Under the pieces are notes generated by a model, which worked only from the letters and a program-made list of their open reading frames with translations, searched no databases and had not been told where the DNA came from. A program made the translations under genes and the position numbers. A stretch of DNA of 64,000 nucleotides from DATMNR01 sp963702765 (GTDB taxonomy: Bacteria; Chloroflexota; Ktedonobacteria; Ktedonobacterales; Ktedonobacteraceae): the NCBI GenBank assembly GCA_963702765.1, contig CAVPEB010000072.1, positions 44,780 through 108,779 of the forward strand, given 5' to 3'. Within the stretch, counting starts at the first letter, position 1. Each line of letters begins with the position of its first letter. This document shows positions 54,999-63,555 of the stretch, in pieces.

Positions 54999-55589
54999 CT
55001 ACTTTTTGTGATGCATCGAATCTTGTTGATAGACAGGGCCTCCCATGGTGTCAGCAGCTAATGATGCGCTTCGGGGCATTGTTTTGGCCTGTGTTGCGAT
55101 ATCTGGTTGACCATTTCCAATTTCTTCATATACGCCTTCATTGCCTTCTTCATCAGGTAGCTCCAGACTGGCAAGACCTTTTTCGATGCTTAAGATAGAA
55201 CGATCGATATCCATCTCGATGCTGGTAAGATGATCGCGCAAGGCTCGCAGTGTTTCCACGACATAGGCATCAGCTTCAACTTTAATTTGCTCTGCCTTTT
55301 CATCTGCCAGGCGTAACAAACCCTCTCCATGTACAGTATCTTCGGCCTTCTCGTGAGCATGCGCTAAGAGTTTGTTTGCATCAGCCTGTGCCTGGGCCAG
55401 GATGCGCTCTTTATCGTGAATGACAACTCGTGCCTGTTTAAGTTCATCGGGAATGGATGACCGCATCTGGTCGATAATGTTGAGAATATCCGCTTCTTTC
55501 ACCATGATTTGATTAACCAGGGGGACTCTTCGACTATTAGTGATCAGATTTTCCAGGCGGCCTACAAGATAGAGTATATCCATATCCAC
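54999..55589 (-). CDS. Coiled-coil protein (ATP-synthase-b/DivIVA-like architecture)
   Basis: About 194 residues from ATG 55583 or GTG 55589. N-terminal 45 residues are globular (YLVGRLENLITNSRRVPLVNQIMVKEADILNIIDQM), then a long charged coiled coil (ARVVIHDKERILAQAQADANKLLAHAHEKAED...EKAEQIKVEADAYVVETLRAL). The tail is polar and disordered. The N-terminal part resembles a family common beside coaD in Chloroflexota and Firmicutes; function not established. Downstream of coaD by 61 bp. Confidence 0.75.
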   Translation of the reverse strand: MDMDILYLVGRLENLITNSRRVPLVNQIMVKEADILNIIDQMRSSIPDELKQARVVIHDKERILAQAQADANKLLAHAHEKAEDTVHGEGLLRLADEKAEQIKVEADAYVVETLRALRDHLTSIEMDIDRSILSIEKGLASLELPDEEGNEGVYEEIGNGQPDIATQAKTMPRSASLAADTMGGPVYQQDSMHHKK

Positions 55590-55650
55590 GCCTTTTCTCC
55601 GTTCCCAATCAGGTATACCCAGTCATTGTTGACCAGGTAGTTACAACGCT

Positions 55651-56160
55651 CTACAACCCGAATTTTTTTTGTAGCTCAATCGCTACGATGGCAGGAAGCA
55701 TATCGACTACGTCCCCTCCGAGGTGCGCCACTTCCTTGAGTAGAGAAGAACTGACAAAGAGCTGTTCCAGGTTGGTAAACAAACAAATAGTCTCAATATC
55801 AGGAGCTAACTTATGATTCATCAGTCCCTGTTGGAATTCTGCCTCAAAATCATTTGGTGAGCGCAAGCCTTTCACTATGGCCTGGCCACCAACGGATGTG
55901 ACATACTCGACCAGAAGTTCAGTAAATTTGTCTACACTCACATTGGTCAACTCTTCTTCGGCAATAACTTTTTGCCAGAGTTCCATACGCTCTTCGACAG
56001 AGAAGAGCGGATTTTTTGCAGTAGGATAGGCATAAACAGCGATGATCAGCGTGTCGAAAAGCCTCGCCGCTCGCCGTGCGATATCAAGATGTCCATTTGT
56101 AAGTGGATCAAAACTACCTGGATACACGGCAACGCGTTCTGGTCTTTTTTCATTACTCAC
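55651..56160 (-). CDS. coaD: Phosphopantetheine adenylyltransferase
   Basis: 169 residues from the GTG at 56160, with AAGGGGA 9 bases upstream; the longer open frame adds 18 atypical residues. Nucleotidyltransferase motif AVYPGSFDPLTNGHLDIARRAA (T/HxGH-type: NGH) and the C-terminal ISSSLLKE-like VSSSLLKEVAHLGGDV. GLRSPNDFEAEFQQGLMNHKL is the substrate-loop motif. Makes dephospho-CoA. Heads the minus-strand cluster leading to rpmF, fabD and acpP. Confidence 0.95.
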   Translation of the reverse strand: MSNEKRPERVAVYPGSFDPLTNGHLDIARRAARLFDTLIIAVYAYPTAKNPLFSVEERMELWQKVIAEEELTNVSVDKFTELLVEYVTSVGGQAIVKGLRSPNDFEAEFQQGLMNHKLAPDIETICLFTNLEQLFVSSSLLKEVAHLGGDVVDMLPAIVAIELQKKFGL

Positions 56161-56327
56161 GCTCGAAAATCCCCTTAATTCAGTTGTGTTGAAGGAACAG
56201 CTTGATGCCTCCATTAAATCATATTAACGAGTAATCGACAATAGTCTAACATAAGTTCGATTTCTTTTCGCAGAGATGCTTCACTCGATTTTAGGGCTTG
56301 ACACTATTGATGTATATTTCCTTCATT

Positions 56328-56367
56328 GTCGAAAATACCGCTCATATACCGCTCAAAATGAGCGATA
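56328..56367. repeat. GAAAATACCGCTCATATA palindromic repeat, copy 2
   Basis: GTCGAAAATACCGCTCATAT followed by ACCGCTCAAAATGAGCG; about 35 of 39 bases match the reverse complement of 31419-31457. Confidence 0.7.
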
Positions 56368-56433
56368 TTTTTGGCGCAATCATAGATGTGCCGGAAAAAG
56401 CAATCTTTGTTTGTTAGCTGGTGGCTTGTAAAA

Positions 56434-56811
56434 TTATGCAGCAGCTTTCTTTGCAGTCATCCTGCGATAGCGTCCGCCAATCATTTCTGCTAAGCCAATG
56501 GCAGAAAGCCCGAGTAGAAGGTGGATTACTTGAATGATCCAATGATTAGAATCAACAAGCCACTGCTTCTGGAAAAGCCCAACCAATGCCAGTAAAAAGC
56601 CGACTACAAAAGTAGCCAAAGCCAGGCCAAAACTGCCTCCTTGAATCCCCTGCACAATTCCCAACGTCCATAGTGCGAGTACCACCAGAATGCCGATCAG
56701 TATATGCACAATCTGGAAATTATCTGCATTGCCTGTCCAGAATACTATGCCTGATGCAAGTTGTATTATCACTCCAATACGCACTATATTTACAGCTATT
56801 CGTACAACCAA
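56434..56811 (-). CDS. Small four-helix membrane protein
   Basis: 125 residues starting at TTG 56811, with AGGAGG upstream. Four membrane segments (about 8-25, 33-52, 60-80, 90-108) and a basic C-terminus (GRYRRMTAKKAAA). Contains HILIGILVVLALWTLGIVQG and HWIIQVIHLLLGLSAIGLAEM, two His-containing helices repeated in parallel. Family not recognised. Confidence 0.7.
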   Translation of the reverse strand: MVVRIAVNIVRIGVIIQLASGIVFWTGNADNFQIVHILIGILVVLALWTLGIVQGIQGGSFGLALATFVVGFLLALVGLFQKQWLVDSNHWIIQVIHLLLGLSAIGLAEMIGGRYRRMTAKKAAA

Positions 56812-57181
56812 GGTTATTCCTCCTAAAATATTATGCCTGTAACATGTATCAGCTCTATGGCAATCATAAAGCTAACTGGATATATCTTATAACTCTTATA
56901 CTACAGGCGGTCAAGATAAAAGTTTCTGATATCCACTCATACCTATTCTGATGGCCCTGCGACCAGACCTGAAGGATAGGGTTGGGACTATGCTCCAAAG
57001 CGCGGGTAACGGCTATTGCCGTTACCCCGCAAGCTTCAATTGCTTCAGGCTGTTATAAGTGGATCTCAGAATAGTACTCTAGCAAAAGAATGCGTTTTTC
57101 CTTACCTGGGATAAAGAGAAGATATAGAGCTATCGTTCCCCAGCCATAGATTCAGTCTTGATTTCATTGATAGCCACTTCA
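56812..57181. other. Intergenic region with MITE copy 2
   Basis: Non-coding. MITE-like element at 56926-57069; the rest is A/T-rich 3' flank of the MFS gene and 5' flank of the small membrane gene. Confidence 0.6.
56926..57069. mobile_element. MITE-like element, copy 2
   Basis: About 144 bp between CTGATATCCACTCATA and TATAAGTGGATCTCAG. The inner hairpin is GCGGGTAACGGC-TATT-GCCGTTACCCCGC. Same ends as copy 1 but a different inner stem, so only the termini are conserved. Confidence 0.72.
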
Positions 57182-58399
57182 TCAGACGCTGTGATGGCTG
57201 GTTTCACTTCGCTTGAGCGCTACTGGCATCCCAGGGAATGCAATCAGCAGCGCCAGGAAAGTGAGTACACTACCGAGGATGAAAGGCGCTCCAGGTCCAA
57301 TAAGTGAATAGATGCTGCCAGCGATCAGAGGGCCTACGATGCGCCCTAAACTTGCTATGCCTTGTGAAAGTCCCAATACTTTGCCCTGCGCGTCACGCGG
57401 GCTTGTTAGCGAGAGCAGTGCAGATGCTGTTGGTGTTACAGCACCATTGCCAGCACTCAGAATACCTAAAGCGATCAGCATGACCGCAAGAGTCGAACTG
57501 AGCGGAAGTAATGCAAGTCCTAAAGCTAGCATTAATAAACCTGCAATGAGTAACTTTTGTTCTCCAAAACGCTTCACAAGCTGTCCAATGAGTCCGCCTT
57601 GCATGATTACAATGATTAGCCCAACATATGCAAAGATGTACCCATTCTCTTTAGCTGTCCAACCAAACATATGTTGTGAGAACAGGGCAAATACAGCCTC
57701 CATTGAGGTAAAGGCAGTCGTGAATAACAAATTTATAACAATCAGGCGTGTTAAGGTTTTATTGCGCAGCAATTGCCCTAAACCTGAAGGCAATATACCT
57801 TTTTGCTCAGCCCTGGAGGCATTCGTTTTGGAAATTTCGCGCACCTTGTGGGTCTCTGGTAGGAAGAGCAACACAAGAAGCGCGTTGATGATTGCTACTA
57901 CCATGGCAACTATAAAAGGCACGGCAGGTCCAATTGGTGAAAGAATACCGCCAATGGCAGGTCCTATCACGAAACCTAGACCGATTGCAGCGCCAATCAT
58001 TCCCATACCGCGTGCCCTTCCTTCAGGAGGAGTCACGTCAGATACAACTGCTTGAGCTGAACCAATGTTTGAAGCTCCAATGCCTCCGATAAAGCGGGCT
58101 ATTAACAAGACCACAAGTGATCCGGCGAAGCCAGTCAAGGCCAAAGAGAAAGCTTCGATCAATAATGAACCTATAATAATAGGTTTGCGTCCAAAGCGAT
58201 CAGAAAGCGAGCCGAGAATTGGCGTGAAAATGAACTGTGCCAGCGCATAGATTGTCAGGATCAGACCGATTTCAGTTGGATTGGCTCCCAGATGCTCCGC
58301 CCAGAATGGCAGTAGTGGTAGGATCAGACCAAAGCCTGCAAAATCAATAAAAATCGTCAGTGCCATCAAAAATAATGGCGAACGAAACTTTTTGTTCAT
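57182..58399 (-). CDS. MFS efflux transporter, TetA-like
   Basis: 405 residues from ATG 58399 (GGAG 8 bases upstream); the longer frame would translate the hairpin repeat at 58439-58528. Twelve membrane helices. Motif A is GSLSDRFGRKPIIIGSLL (about 66-83), motif C-like GAAIGLGFVIGPAIGGIL (about 140-157), typical of drug/H+ antiporters of the TetA/Bmr group. A PadR gene with matching operators lies directly upstream on the same strand, so it is probably an inducible multidrug pump. Confidence 0.88.
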   Translation of the reverse strand: MNKKFRSPLFLMALTIFIDFAGFGLILPLLPFWAEHLGANPTEIGLILTIYALAQFIFTPILGSLSDRFGRKPIIIGSLLIEAFSLALTGFAGSLVVLLIARFIGGIGASNIGSAQAVVSDVTPPEGRARGMGMIGAAIGLGFVIGPAIGGILSPIGPAVPFIVAMVVAIINALLVLLFLPETHKVREISKTNASRAEQKGILPSGLGQLLRNKTLTRLIVINLLFTTAFTSMEAVFALFSQHMFGWTAKENGYIFAYVGLIIVIMQGGLIGQLVKRFGEQKLLIAGLLMLALGLALLPLSSTLAVMLIALGILSAGNGAVTPTASALLSLTSPRDAQGKVLGLSQGIASLGRIVGPLIAGSIYSLIGPGAPFILGSVLTFLALLIAFPGMPVALKRSETSHHSV

Positions 58400-58438
58400 T
58401 AGTGATACTCCATTCGTAACTATTCGGGTTCTTTTTCG

Positions 58439-58528
58439 CTTATGCCGCCTTCGGCGGCAGGCTAGGGAGGTGAGCGGGGACACCCCGCACCCCGCCAAGG
58501 GGCCTGCAAGCCCCTTGGAACCCCTACT
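58439..58528. repeat. Paired-hairpin dispersed repeat, copy 2 (inverted)
   Basis: GCCGCCTTCGGCGGC hairpin plus GGGGACACCCCGCACCCCGCC and CCAAGGGGCCTGCAAGCCCCTTGG hairpins. Same organisation as 1185-1292 in the opposite orientation. It lies in the leader of the MFS pump transcript. Confidence 0.7.
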
Positions 58529-58556
58529 CAATAGTTACCTTCAATGTTAATAAATC

Positions 58557-58575
58557 AGGTCAGAGTTGACTTAAT
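58557..58575. promoter_or_regulatory. PadR operator candidate ahead of the MFS pump
   Basis: AGGTCAGAGTTGACTTAAT, 17 of 19 bases identical to the site at 59153-59171. Dyad GTCA-N4-TGAC. It overlaps the 3' end of padR and lies upstream of the pump gene. Confidence 0.7.
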
Positions 58576-59140
58576 AATGTTTAACTTTCTGAACTTCAAG
58601 GTGGACTATTGTGCGAGCCAGCCAGTTGAGTTCAGCTTCGAGCAAGGCCAGTTTATGGTCATTTACCAGGTTATGTGCATCATCATGGAAACCCAACTCC
58701 TGCATTTGTTGAGCCATGGCTGTACGGTCGCGTGCGACAAGCTCGTAGCGTTCTTTGAGCAAGACTATTGCCTCTCCTGGTTCAAGGTATTGCAGAAAGA
58801 AAAGGCAAGCCTCCATCTCATTCAAGCCGGGGGCGTAAGTGCCCAGGGCTTCACGTAGAAGCGAGTAGAAATGCCTTCGGCCATTTTCCGTGATGTAATA
58901 CACATCACGTTCACGAAGAGCGAGTTCGTCATGAGCGGCTCCAGTGCCAGGAGCTTCAACGTTCTCACGGCGCACCTCCAGGTAGTTATCTTGTGTCAGC
59001 CGCTCGAGCTGATAATAGATGGTTGGCTTCTTTATGAAATCTGCGAACAGATTATGGTGTCGCTCAATTACTTCACGGATTTGTTGTCCATACATCGGCT
59101 TTTCCAGCAACAATCCGAGTAACATTACTTGCTTGTACAT
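58571..59140 (-). CDS. PadR-family transcriptional repressor
   Basis: 189 residues, the long PadR form. Winged helix at the N-terminus (MLLGLLLEKPMYGQQIREVIERHH, FIKKPTIYYQLERLTQDNYLEVRRE, VYYITENGRRHFYSLLREAL), followed by a helical dimerisation region (LNEMEACLFFLQYLEPGEAIVLLKERYEL). PadR repressors are released from DNA by small, often toxic, molecules and control neighbouring pumps. An operator-like dyad lies in its own promoter and a near copy in front of the MFS gene. Confidence 0.9.
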   Translation of the reverse strand: MYKQVMLLGLLLEKPMYGQQIREVIERHHNLFADFIKKPTIYYQLERLTQDNYLEVRRENVEAPGTGAAHDELALRERDVYYITENGRRHFYSLLREALGTYAPGLNEMEACLFFLQYLEPGEAIVLLKERYELVARDRTAMAQQMQELGFHDDAHNLVNDHKLALLEAELNWLARTIVHLEVQKVKHY

Positions 59141-59152
59141 ATGTTTACCTTT

Positions 59153-59171
59153 AAGTCAGATTTGACTTAAT
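59153..59171. promoter_or_regulatory. PadR operator candidate in the padR promoter
   Basis: AAGTCAGATTTGACTTAAT: the dyad AAGTCA-N4-TGACTT, a few bases upstream of the padR start (59140). The match with 58557-58575 supports autoregulation and shared control of the pump. Confidence 0.75.
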
Positions 59172-59363
59172 TATATCTGATCTATTGTGAAATGTCAAGG
59201 AAGAGATTTGCTTTACTCAGCTTTAATGCAAAAGGTATAATGTGGTGAACCTGAACAGGTAAAAATGATAATTGAAATGTGGGGGCAGTTATCAATATCG
59301 TTGTTTCATGTGATGTGGAAGCAATCACTTCTTTCAAATAGTAATTGTTGAGGGCAATGCGCT

Positions 59364-61754
59364 ATGCAGAATATGGTTGGGGGGCTGTTACATAGGTCAG
59401 ACTCTGAGCTTTTGCAATTGTCAAAAGAAATTATACCTGTACAGTTTATGCCGTTGATTGGACGCGAGCAAGAATTAGCGCATGTTTGCAATCTTCTGAA
59501 ACAACCTGATGTGCGTTTACTTACGTTGACTGGCCCCGGGGGAGTTGGCAAGACACGCCTGGGTGTTGCCACACTGTCGGCATTGATCGATGAGTATGTA
59601 GATAGTGTCTACCCTATTTCGTTAGCATCAGTGATTGATTCCGATCAGGTTATACCTGCAATCGTCAAGGCCTTTGGTTTGTGGGAAGGCGGAGAACGTC
59701 CTTTGTTGGAACAGCTACTGGATTACCTGCGAAATAAACGCATGCTGCTACTCCTCGATAATTTTGAGCAGATTACTTCAGCAGCACCAGTTTTGACTGA
59801 TCTATTGTCATCATGCCTGCACCTCAAACTGCTGGTTACAAGCAGAGCAGCCTTGCATCTTCCAGGTGAATACGAATTTCCGGTGCTACCTTTGCCAACT
59901 CCCAATCTTAAGGAAGTAATCGAAAATGAGTCATTTATAACAAATCCGGCGGTGGCATTGTTTCAAATGCGTGCTCAGGCAGTCCAACCAAACTTTAAGG
60001 TCACACCTGCCAATATTCGCACGATTGCAGAGATATGCGTTTGCCTTGATGGGCTACCCCTTGCTATCGAGTTGGCTGCTGTTCGTATCAAAATGTTATC
60101 TCCAGCGGCTCTTTTGATTCGCCTCTCGCACCGGCTTCAGATCTTGACGAGAGGTGCTGGAGATCTCCCTGTGCGCCAGCAAACACTACGCAATACCCTA
60201 CAATGGAGCTATGATCTGCTTAATCTCCAGGAACGGCGGCTATTCCGGCGACTTTCCGTCTTCGTAGGAGGTTTTACACAGGAAGCAGCGGAAGCAGTTT
60301 GTTATGGGACACAACGAGAGGCTAGCGTTACATTGGATGAGATTGCTTCTCTGCATGATAAGAGCTTAGTTTTGCAAGTCGAGGAAGAAGGTGAAGCACG
60401 CTTTAGCATGCTTTTGACAGTGAGAGAATATGGTTTGGAATGCCTGCGAGAAAGCGAAGAAGATGGGCGTTACCAACGAGCTCATGCCCTGTATTATATT
60501 ACTCTGGCTGAGCGATTAGAACCCGAGTACTTTGGTACCCATTCAACAGAGGTATTAGATCAACTTGAACTTGAGTATGAAAACCTGAGAACTGCTCTTG
60601 CCTGGTTGATCGAATCAGGAGAGAGAGAGTTAGCCCTCCACCTTGGTGCGACTTTGTGGTGGTTCTGGTATTCGCGTGGTCACATGAGCGAAGGGCGTCA
60701 ATGGCTTGAGCGACTTTTATCTGGGAGTAAAGATGTATCGGCGCCTGTGCGGGCGAAGGCTCTAAAAAGCGCCGGGTGGTTTGCCTATCAGCAGAAGGAC
60801 TTTGATCAAGCAGAGGCCTTGCTCAAAGAGGGTCTCGACGTATACCGCTTCCTTGAAGACGAACAAAATATTGCGACCTCCCTCTACCGACTGGGGTTAG
60901 TCGCCTGGGCAAGAGGGGATTATTCGTCAGCACAATCATTGGCTGAGGATGCTCTTTCGCTCTTCTATCATGTTGACTCTAAAGAAGGGATTGCTGACTC
61001 ACTTCTCGTGCTGTCGTATGCTGCTATTGAAGAGGGCGAATATCGTAGAGCACAAGAACAGGTAGAGCAGGCAGTGTCACTCTTTAGGGAATTAAGCGAT
61101 CAATGGGGAATAGCGTATACCCTTCTTGGTCTGGCAAGGGTGGTTCTGTTGCAAGGAAATGCCGTCATTGCACAAACCCTGACAGAAGAAAGTCTTGACA
61201 TCTCGTTCGAATTAAATAATTTGGGTGGTATTGCATCATGCCTGGAGCAACTCGCTGAAATATCAGCAGCGCAGGAACAACTCGTATGGGCAGCGCTACT
61301 CTGGGGTGCTGCTGAAAACCTACGTGAAACCACTGCTATTTCCTTGGAAAGTACTCAAGAAGCTGATTACGAGCGCGCAGTGAATGAGGTTCGGAATAAA
61401 CTGGGTGAGGACGAATTCAGGAGCATGTGGCTACAGGGACGAAGGATGACACCAGAGCAGGCAATCGCGGCTAGAGAGTCACTCATTACCCGGACACCTC
61501 AAGATGCAAAGCAACAACCAGTATCAACAACGTCTTTGACGAAACAGAAAGTCGCTTATCCAGCAGGTCTGACGGCGCGAGAAGTAGATGTATTGCGATT
61601 GGTTGCAGAGGGATTGACCGATGCCGAAATTGCAGATCAACTTGCAATCAGCTATCGTACGGTCTCGACCCATCTCACATCTGTTTACAATAAGCTAGGA
61701 ATAAATTCTCGGGTTGTCGCAGTTCGCATGGCCTTTGAAAATCAGTTGATTTGA
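59364..61754 (+). CDS. LuxR-type regulator with NB-ARC ATPase and TPR domains
   Basis: 796 residues. Order: P-loop ATPase (Walker A TGPGGVGKTRL, 56-66; Walker B LLLLDNFEQ, about 130), the NB-ARC tail (GLPLAIELAAVRIKML, LRNTLQWSYDLLNLQERRLFRRLSVF), a TPR-like helical region (about 390-680, e.g. AVSLFRELSDQWGIAYTLLGLARV) and a C-terminal LuxR HTH (LTAREVDVLRLVAEGLTDAEIADQLAISYRTVSTHLTSVYNKLG, about 736-780). This is a large ATP-binding LuxR/AfsR-type signal-integrating activator. Target genes unknown. The adjacent genes are a pump/PadR pair and an IS110 fragment. Confidence 0.9.
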   Translation: MQNMVGGLLHRSDSELLQLSKEIIPVQFMPLIGREQELAHVCNLLKQPDVRLLTLTGPGGVGKTRLGVATLSALIDEYVDSVYPISLASVIDSDQVIPAIVKAFGLWEGGERPLLEQLLDYLRNKRMLLLLDNFEQITSAAPVLTDLLSSCLHLKLLVTSRAALHLPGEYEFPVLPLPTPNLKEVIENESFITNPAVALFQMRAQAVQPNFKVTPANIRTIAEICVCLDGLPLAIELAAVRIKMLSPAALLIRLSHRLQILTRGAGDLPVRQQTLRNTLQWSYDLLNLQERRLFRRLSVFVGGFTQEAAEAVCYGTQREASVTLDEIASLHDKSLVLQVEEEGEARFSMLLTVREYGLECLRESEEDGRYQRAHALYYITLAERLEPEYFGTHSTEVLDQLELEYENLRTALAWLIESGERELALHLGATLWWFWYSRGHMSEGRQWLERLLSGSKDVSAPVRAKALKSAGWFAYQQKDFDQAEALLKEGLDVYRFLEDEQNIATSLYRLGLVAWARGDYSSAQSLAEDALSLFYHVDSKEGIADSLLVLSYAAIEEGEYRRAQEQVEQAVSLFRELSDQWGIAYTLLGLARVVLLQGNAVIAQTLTEESLDISFELNNLGGIASCLEQLAEISAAQEQLVWAALLWGAAENLRETTAISLESTQEADYERAVNEVRNKLGEDEFRSMWLQGRRMTPEQAIAARESLITRTPQDAKQQPVSTTSLTKQKVAYPAGLTAREVDVLRLVAEGLTDAEIADQLAISYRTVSTHLTSVYNKLGINSRVVAVRMAFENQLI

Positions 61755-61887
61755 TGCAAGAATGCCACGTTAGAGGCCGGGTTTTTCCCAGGTATCATGC
61801 TGGTAGTAGTTTGATCTCAGGAAGGTTCGAAAATAGGGCCGAACATCAGCAGGCACCTACCTGTCTTGCCAACGACGCTCGCGAAGC

Positions 61888-62460
61888 TTGAGAGCATCTC
61901 TGCAACGAACGACTAAAGCCTCTAGTGCTTCGAACTCAAGCGAAGATGCAAGGAAGATCCGCTTGGATGTGGTGCTGCGACGTGAGGAGCGCGAGCAGAA
62001 GAGAGGCTGTGCCAACATTGCTGCTGGCTTTCTCGAGCTGCATCGCTGGCTCTGCGGGCAGGGCATCGAGCCACAGCAGACCCGCGTGGTGTTGGAAGCC
62101 ACGGGCAGCTATTCAGATGCCATCGCTCTGTTTTTGTACGAGCACGACGATGTCGTGAGTGTACTCAACGAGGCGGTGCTGGTGGACTATCGCCATAGTG
62201 TGAATGTGCGCAGCAAGACCGATGCGCTGGATGCGCGTCTGCTAGCTCGCTACGCCCAGGAACGGCGTCCACGCGCCTGGAAACCGCTGCCCCCTGAGAT
62301 GCAGACCCTGCGCTTCCTGCTGGCGCGTCGCGAGGATGTGCAACACATGCTCCAGCAAGAGCGCAACCGCCTGCATGCTGGCCGTATGGATGACTGGATC
62401 CGCACGCGCGTCCAGCAGCATGTCACGCAGCTCGACAAAGAGATGGTAGCCGTGTGGAAA
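61888..62460 (+). pseudogene. IS110-family transposase, N-terminal fragment
   Basis: The N-terminal RuvC-like DEDD domain of IS110 transposases is recognisable: VVLEATGSYSDAIALFL (catalytic Glu), SVLNEAVLVDYRHSVNVRSKTDALDARLLARYA (Asp pair) and TLRFLLARREDVQHMLQQERNRLHA. Its first ~45 residues are shifted or unrelated, and the entire C-terminal Transposase_20 domain is absent. After RVQQHVTQLDKEM the homology ends and the sequence runs into the 3' flank of the PP2C gene. Non-functional fragment. Confidence 0.82.
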
Positions 62461-62502
62461 TTCGAACTCTCAATATCCCTCGCTTCTATGACGCAGTTTA
62501 TG

Positions 62503-63555
62503 CTATGCAGCGACACGTACTACGATTGCAGTGACGTTATCAGGTCCACCCGCTTCGTTTGCACGTGCAATGAGATGCTTTACACTTTCTTCTGGATCAT
62601 AGTGTTCGACGATGGCGTGCAGATCCTCGTCCTCTATCACACCAGATAGCCCATCGGTGCAGAGGATCAATGTGTCACCTTCCTGTACAGGCTCAGTGAA
62701 GATGTCGACCTCAACTTCGGGCAAGCCAAGTGCGCGATAGATCTGGTTGCGTTTCTCGTGAGTACGAGCTTCGGCGGGAGTAATTTCGCCTTGCTCAACT
62801 AACTGTGCGACTAACGAATGGTCACGAGTTACTTGCCGCAAATCACCTTCATGTAATACATAGACTCGACTATCACCGACATTAGCAGCATAGAGCGTCT
62901 TATCATGCAAAACGGCAGCTACGCACGTCGCTCCCATAACAAAATCATTTGCCCCCGGTGTTCTTACAGCTTCATTCGCCTCATAGATGGCAACGTTCGC
63001 CTGTTTGATAGCATCTTTTAGAGCAGTAGGGATATCGTTCTGGAGATCCTGATAGTAGTATTCCTTGACCTTCTGCACAGCGAGTTCGCTGGCGACTTCT
63101 CCATGGCTATGCCCACCCATGCCATCAGAGACCACAAAGAGCGCACCCCTGGCTTGCAAGGCATCATTATCCCCTGGCACATAAGATGTGAGATTATCTT
63201 CATTGCTGGTTCTCTTGCGTCCAATATCTGTACGTTGTGCAACAACCAGATTGAATTGTTTAGTCATAGCAAATTGTACCTCTCTAATTAGCGCAAAATT
63301 GCCTTCGCTACGCTGCATCCAATTTTGTATATGTTCTATACAGACCGTTTTTACGTAATCACAGAAAAAATCGCACCAGAGGCTCAACACACCCAGGGTA
63401 CCCTGCTGTCGGGATGTTTCGCTATAGGCATCGCGGAAAGCCAGGAACATCTCATTTGCATATTCCTCGCGAAATCTACGAGGGTAGGCGAGTAGCATGA
63501 GATGGTAAAGGCGTTCGGAAAGCGAACTGTCGTGACTCGTAGAAGAATGCTTCAT
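62503..63555 (-). CDS. PP2C-type phosphatase with an N-terminal permease-associated domain
   Basis: 350 residues. C-terminal ~250 residues are a bacterial PP2C (Stp1-like): RTDIGRKRTSNEDNLTSY, FVVSDGMGGHSHGEVAS (metal-binding Asp/Gly, about 143-159), AANVGDSRVYVLHEGDLRQVTRDHSLV, LILCTDGLSGVIEDEDL and GGPDNVTAIVVRV. It should dephosphorylate Ser/Thr kinase targets. Residues about 12-90 (LYHLMLLAYPRRFREEYANEMFLAFRDAY...LWCDFFCDYVKTVCIEHI) match the N-terminal segment that usually starts PadR-linked permease or membrane proteins, an unusual fusion. An ATG at 63267 (MTKQFNLVV) with GAGAGG upstream could start a stand-alone PP2C. Starts inside the PadR stop (TAATG). Confidence 0.88.
   Translation of the reverse strand: MKHSSTSHDSSLSERLYHLMLLAYPRRFREEYANEMFLAFRDAYSETSRQQGTLGVLSLWCDFFCDYVKTVCIEHIQNWMQRSEGNFALIREVQFAMTKQFNLVVAQRTDIGRKRTSNEDNLTSYVPGDNDALQARGALFVVSDGMGGHSHGEVASELAVQKVKEYYYQDLQNDIPTALKDAIKQANVAIYEANEAVRTPGANDFVMGATCVAAVLHDKTLYAANVGDSRVYVLHEGDLRQVTRDHSLVAQLVEQGEITPAEARTHEKRNQIYRALGLPEVEVDIFTEPVQEGDTLILCTDGLSGVIEDEDLHAIVEHYDPEESVKHLIARANEAGGPDNVTAIVVRVAA

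Noticed and set aside
57312..58055. 247-codon plus-strand ORF
   Set aside because: Antisense shadow of the MFS transporter gene, which has clear motifs on the minus strand.
57182..58531. N-terminally extended MFS transporter
   Set aside because: The extra 44 residues are translated from the paired-hairpin repeat; ATG 58399 has a ribosome binding site and the expected N-terminus.
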